The notes under the pieces: model-generated
The model's input: the letters and a program-made list of their open reading frames with translations, nothing else
What the model was told of the DNA's origin: nothing
Databases searched by the model: none
Program-made: the position numbers and the translations under genes
Source of the DNA: an uncultured Blautia sp.
GTDB taxonomy: Bacteria; Bacillota; Clostridia; Lachnospirales; Lachnospiraceae
Length of the DNA stretch: 7,437 nucleotides
Direction of reading: 5' to 3'
Assembly (NCBI GenBank): GCA_934409175.1
Contig: CAKRVX010000097.1
Location: 1 to 7,437 of the forward strand
Part shown: one piece after another, positions 6,331 to 7,437 of the stretch
Numbering within the stretch: position 1 is the stretch's first letter
Layout of the letters: the number at the start of each line of letters is the position of its first letter

Positions 6331-6378
6331 AATAAAAAACGGAAGGCGCGGTATGGAAAATACCGCAGCCTTCCGTTT
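6331..6378 (-). terminator. Strong intrinsic terminator between convergent genes
   Basis: AAACGGAAGGC (6337-6347) pairs with GCCTTCCGTTT (6368-6378), and GCGGTA (6348-6353) pairs with TACCGC (6361-6366). The loop is TGGAAAA and one A is bulged (6367), giving 17 bp. On the minus strand the stem runs into a T-rich run (complement of AATAAAAAA, 6331-6339), so it best terminates the dehydrogenase gene that ends at 6403. On the plus strand only TTT follows inside the stem, then GGAGTTT, so termination of the nfo-lipoprotein transcript may be weaker. Confidence 0.88.
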
Positions 6379-6402
6379 GGAGTTTATAGAGAAAGAATTT
6401 GA

Positions 6403-7392
6403 TTATGAAAGAACTTCGTTTACAAGTTCTTCCCCATTCATAAATGCCTTTGCGTTCTCCATGGTAGTTTCGGCGATGTTTGTCAGAGCTTCTCTGGTGA
6501 AAAATCCCTGATGGGAAGTCATAACAACGTTCGGGAAGGAAAGGAGCCGCTGGGTGATGGAACTCTGCAGGATGCGTTCGGACATATCTTCGAATACGAA
6601 GTCGGTCTCTTCTTCATATACATCCAGACCAACAGCGAAAAATTTATGGTCACGGATACCGGAGATCAGGTCATCTGTTTTGATCAGACCGCCGCGGGAA
6701 GTATTTACGAGAATCACGCCGTCTTTCATTTTTGCGATAGTTTCTTCGTTGATCAGATGCTTGGTTTCTTCTGTCAGAGGGCAGTGAAGACTGATCAGAT
6801 CGCTGGCTGCCAGAAGTTCATCCAGAGAAACATATTCCAGATAATCCAGACTCTTGTTTGGGAAAAGATCATAGGCAATGACTTTCATACCAAAGCCTCT
6901 GCAGATTTTGGCCATGGCCTGTCCAATCTTTCCGGTTCCGATGATACCTGCAGTTTTCTGGAAGAAGTTAACACCCATGAGACCGTTTAATGCGAAGTTG
7001 TTTTCACGGCATTTGATATAAGCTTTATGGGTGTGGCGGTTTGCGGTAAGAGCAAGTGCCATTGCATGCTCGGCAACCGCTTCAGGAGAATAACCCGGAA
7101 CACGCAGAACTTTCATACCGTATTTGTGTGCTGTTTTCAGGTCTACGTTATTGTAACCTGCGCAGCGCATAAGAATCAGTTTTACACCCTGTTCATTCAG
7201 CTCTTCAATTACCTGTGTGCCCAGATCGGCATTAACGAAAGCACAGATTGCTTCATAGCCTTTGGCAAGGGAGGCTGTTTCTTCATGAATGTTTGCTTCT
7301 GTAAATTTGATTTCAATTCCCGGATAAGAGGGAAGAAGCTTTTCAAAAAATTCTTCATCATAGTTTTTTGTGCCGTAAAATAAAATTTTCAT
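6403..7392 (-). CDS. ldhA: D-lactate dehydrogenase-type 2-hydroxyacid dehydrogenase
   Basis: This NAD-dependent enzyme probably reduces pyruvate to D-lactate, regenerating NAD+ in fermentation. The 329-residue length equals that of E. coli LdhA. The nucleotide-binding loop is GTGKIG (152-157), with Asp175 at the end of the next strand (VIAYD), which favours NADH. The catalytic triad Arg233 (NTSRGGLI), Glu262 (GLDVYEEE) and His294 (TSHQGFFT) is complete with the family's spacing. The N-terminal and C-terminal substrate domains include RCAGYNNVDL (76-85) and VPGYSPEAVAEHAM (98-111). The SD GAGGAG (7408-7403), ten bases ahead, fixes the start. Related enzymes act on 2-hydroxyisocaproate or aryl-lactate, so substrate choice is inferred. 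The promoter lies mostly beyond the window. Confidence 0.9.
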   Translation of the reverse strand: MKILFYGTKNYDEEFFEKLLPSYPGIEIKFTEANIHEETASLAKGYEAICAFVNADLGTQVIEELNEQGVKLILMRCAGYNNVDLKTAHKYGMKVLRVPGYSPEAVAEHAMALALTANRHTHKAYIKCRENNFALNGLMGVNFFQKTAGIIGTGKIGQAMAKICRGFGMKVIAYDLFPNKSLDYLEYVSLDELLAASDLISLHCPLTEETKHLINEETIAKMKDGVILVNTSRGGLIKTDDLISGIRDHKFFAVGLDVYEEETDFVFEDMSERILQSSITQRLLSFPNVVMTSHQGFFTREALTNIAETTMENAKAFMNGEELVNEVLS

Positions 7393-7421
7393 AAAATAAT
7401 AGCTCCTCTCTGGTAAATTGC

Positions 7422-7436
7422 ATATCAGTATGATAT
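7422..7436. promoter_or_regulatory. Perfect 6-bp dyad in the ldhA leader or promoter (candidate operator)
   Basis: ATATCA (7422-7427), GTA, then TGATAT (7431-7436) form a perfect inverted repeat 30-44 bases upstream of the ldhA ATG, at the window edge. It is a plausible operator or overlaps a -10 region. It does not match the Rex or CodY consensus. A short AT-rich dyad can occur by chance. Confidence 0.3.
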
Positions 7437-7437
7437 A

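Noticed and set aside
6511..6990. 159-residue plus-strand open frame antisense to ldhA
   Set aside because: The minus-strand dehydrogenase has a complete catalytic triad and SD; this frame has neither motifs nor a convincing SD.

Overview
The window looks like chromosomal housekeeping DNA from a low-to-mid-GC Firmicute. A clostridial gut lineage such as Lachnospiraceae is the best guess. This rests on strong purine-rich Shine-Dalgarno (SD) sites, sigma-A style promoters, the gene order ffh-rpsP-khpA-rimM-trmD, and protein wording (for example in TrmD and endonuclease IV) that resembles clostridial homologues from memory. No database search was possible, so the taxon is an inference. I see no mobile element, CRISPR array, tRNA, rRNA or recognisable riboswitch, and no gene-free stretch over 300 bases.

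Positions 1-3544 (+) form a translation and RNA-modification block. It holds the 3' part of ffh (signal recognition particle GTPase), rpsP (ribosomal protein S16), khpA (small KH-domain RNA-binding protein), rimM (16S processing factor), trmD (tRNA m1G37 methyltransferase) and queA (queuosine synthesis at tRNA position 34). rimM and trmD abut with no gap, and trmD and queA overlap in ATGA, so the last three are translationally close. A promoter probably lies between ffh and rpsP. A 13-bp hairpin with an interrupted U-run separates khpA from rimM and may attenuate transcription. The rplS gene that usually follows trmD in Firmicutes is not here; queA takes its place, so two anticodon-loop modification enzymes are neighbours.

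Positions 3545-4949 hold a bipartite terminator and a convergent minus-strand gene for a membrane-anchored CapA/PgsA-type metallophosphatase-fold protein. Positions 4950-5154 are a divergent promoter region with two well-formed promoters set back to back. Positions 5155-6322 (+) hold nfo (endonuclease IV, with all nine metal ligands), followed 16 bases later by a small acidic lipoprotein of unknown role. A long hairpin then serves as terminator, mainly for the opposing gene. Positions 6403-7392 (-) encode a D-lactate dehydrogenase-type 2-hydroxyacid dehydrogenase. A 15-base dyad lies in its leader at the window edge.

The region is largely ordinary. The points most worth a second look are the Glu at the catalytic Asp position of TrmD, the trmD-queA junction without rplS, the charge-polarised CapA-like protein, the nfo-lipoprotein pairing, and the ldh leader dyad. 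I found no evidence of an undescribed multi-gene system.
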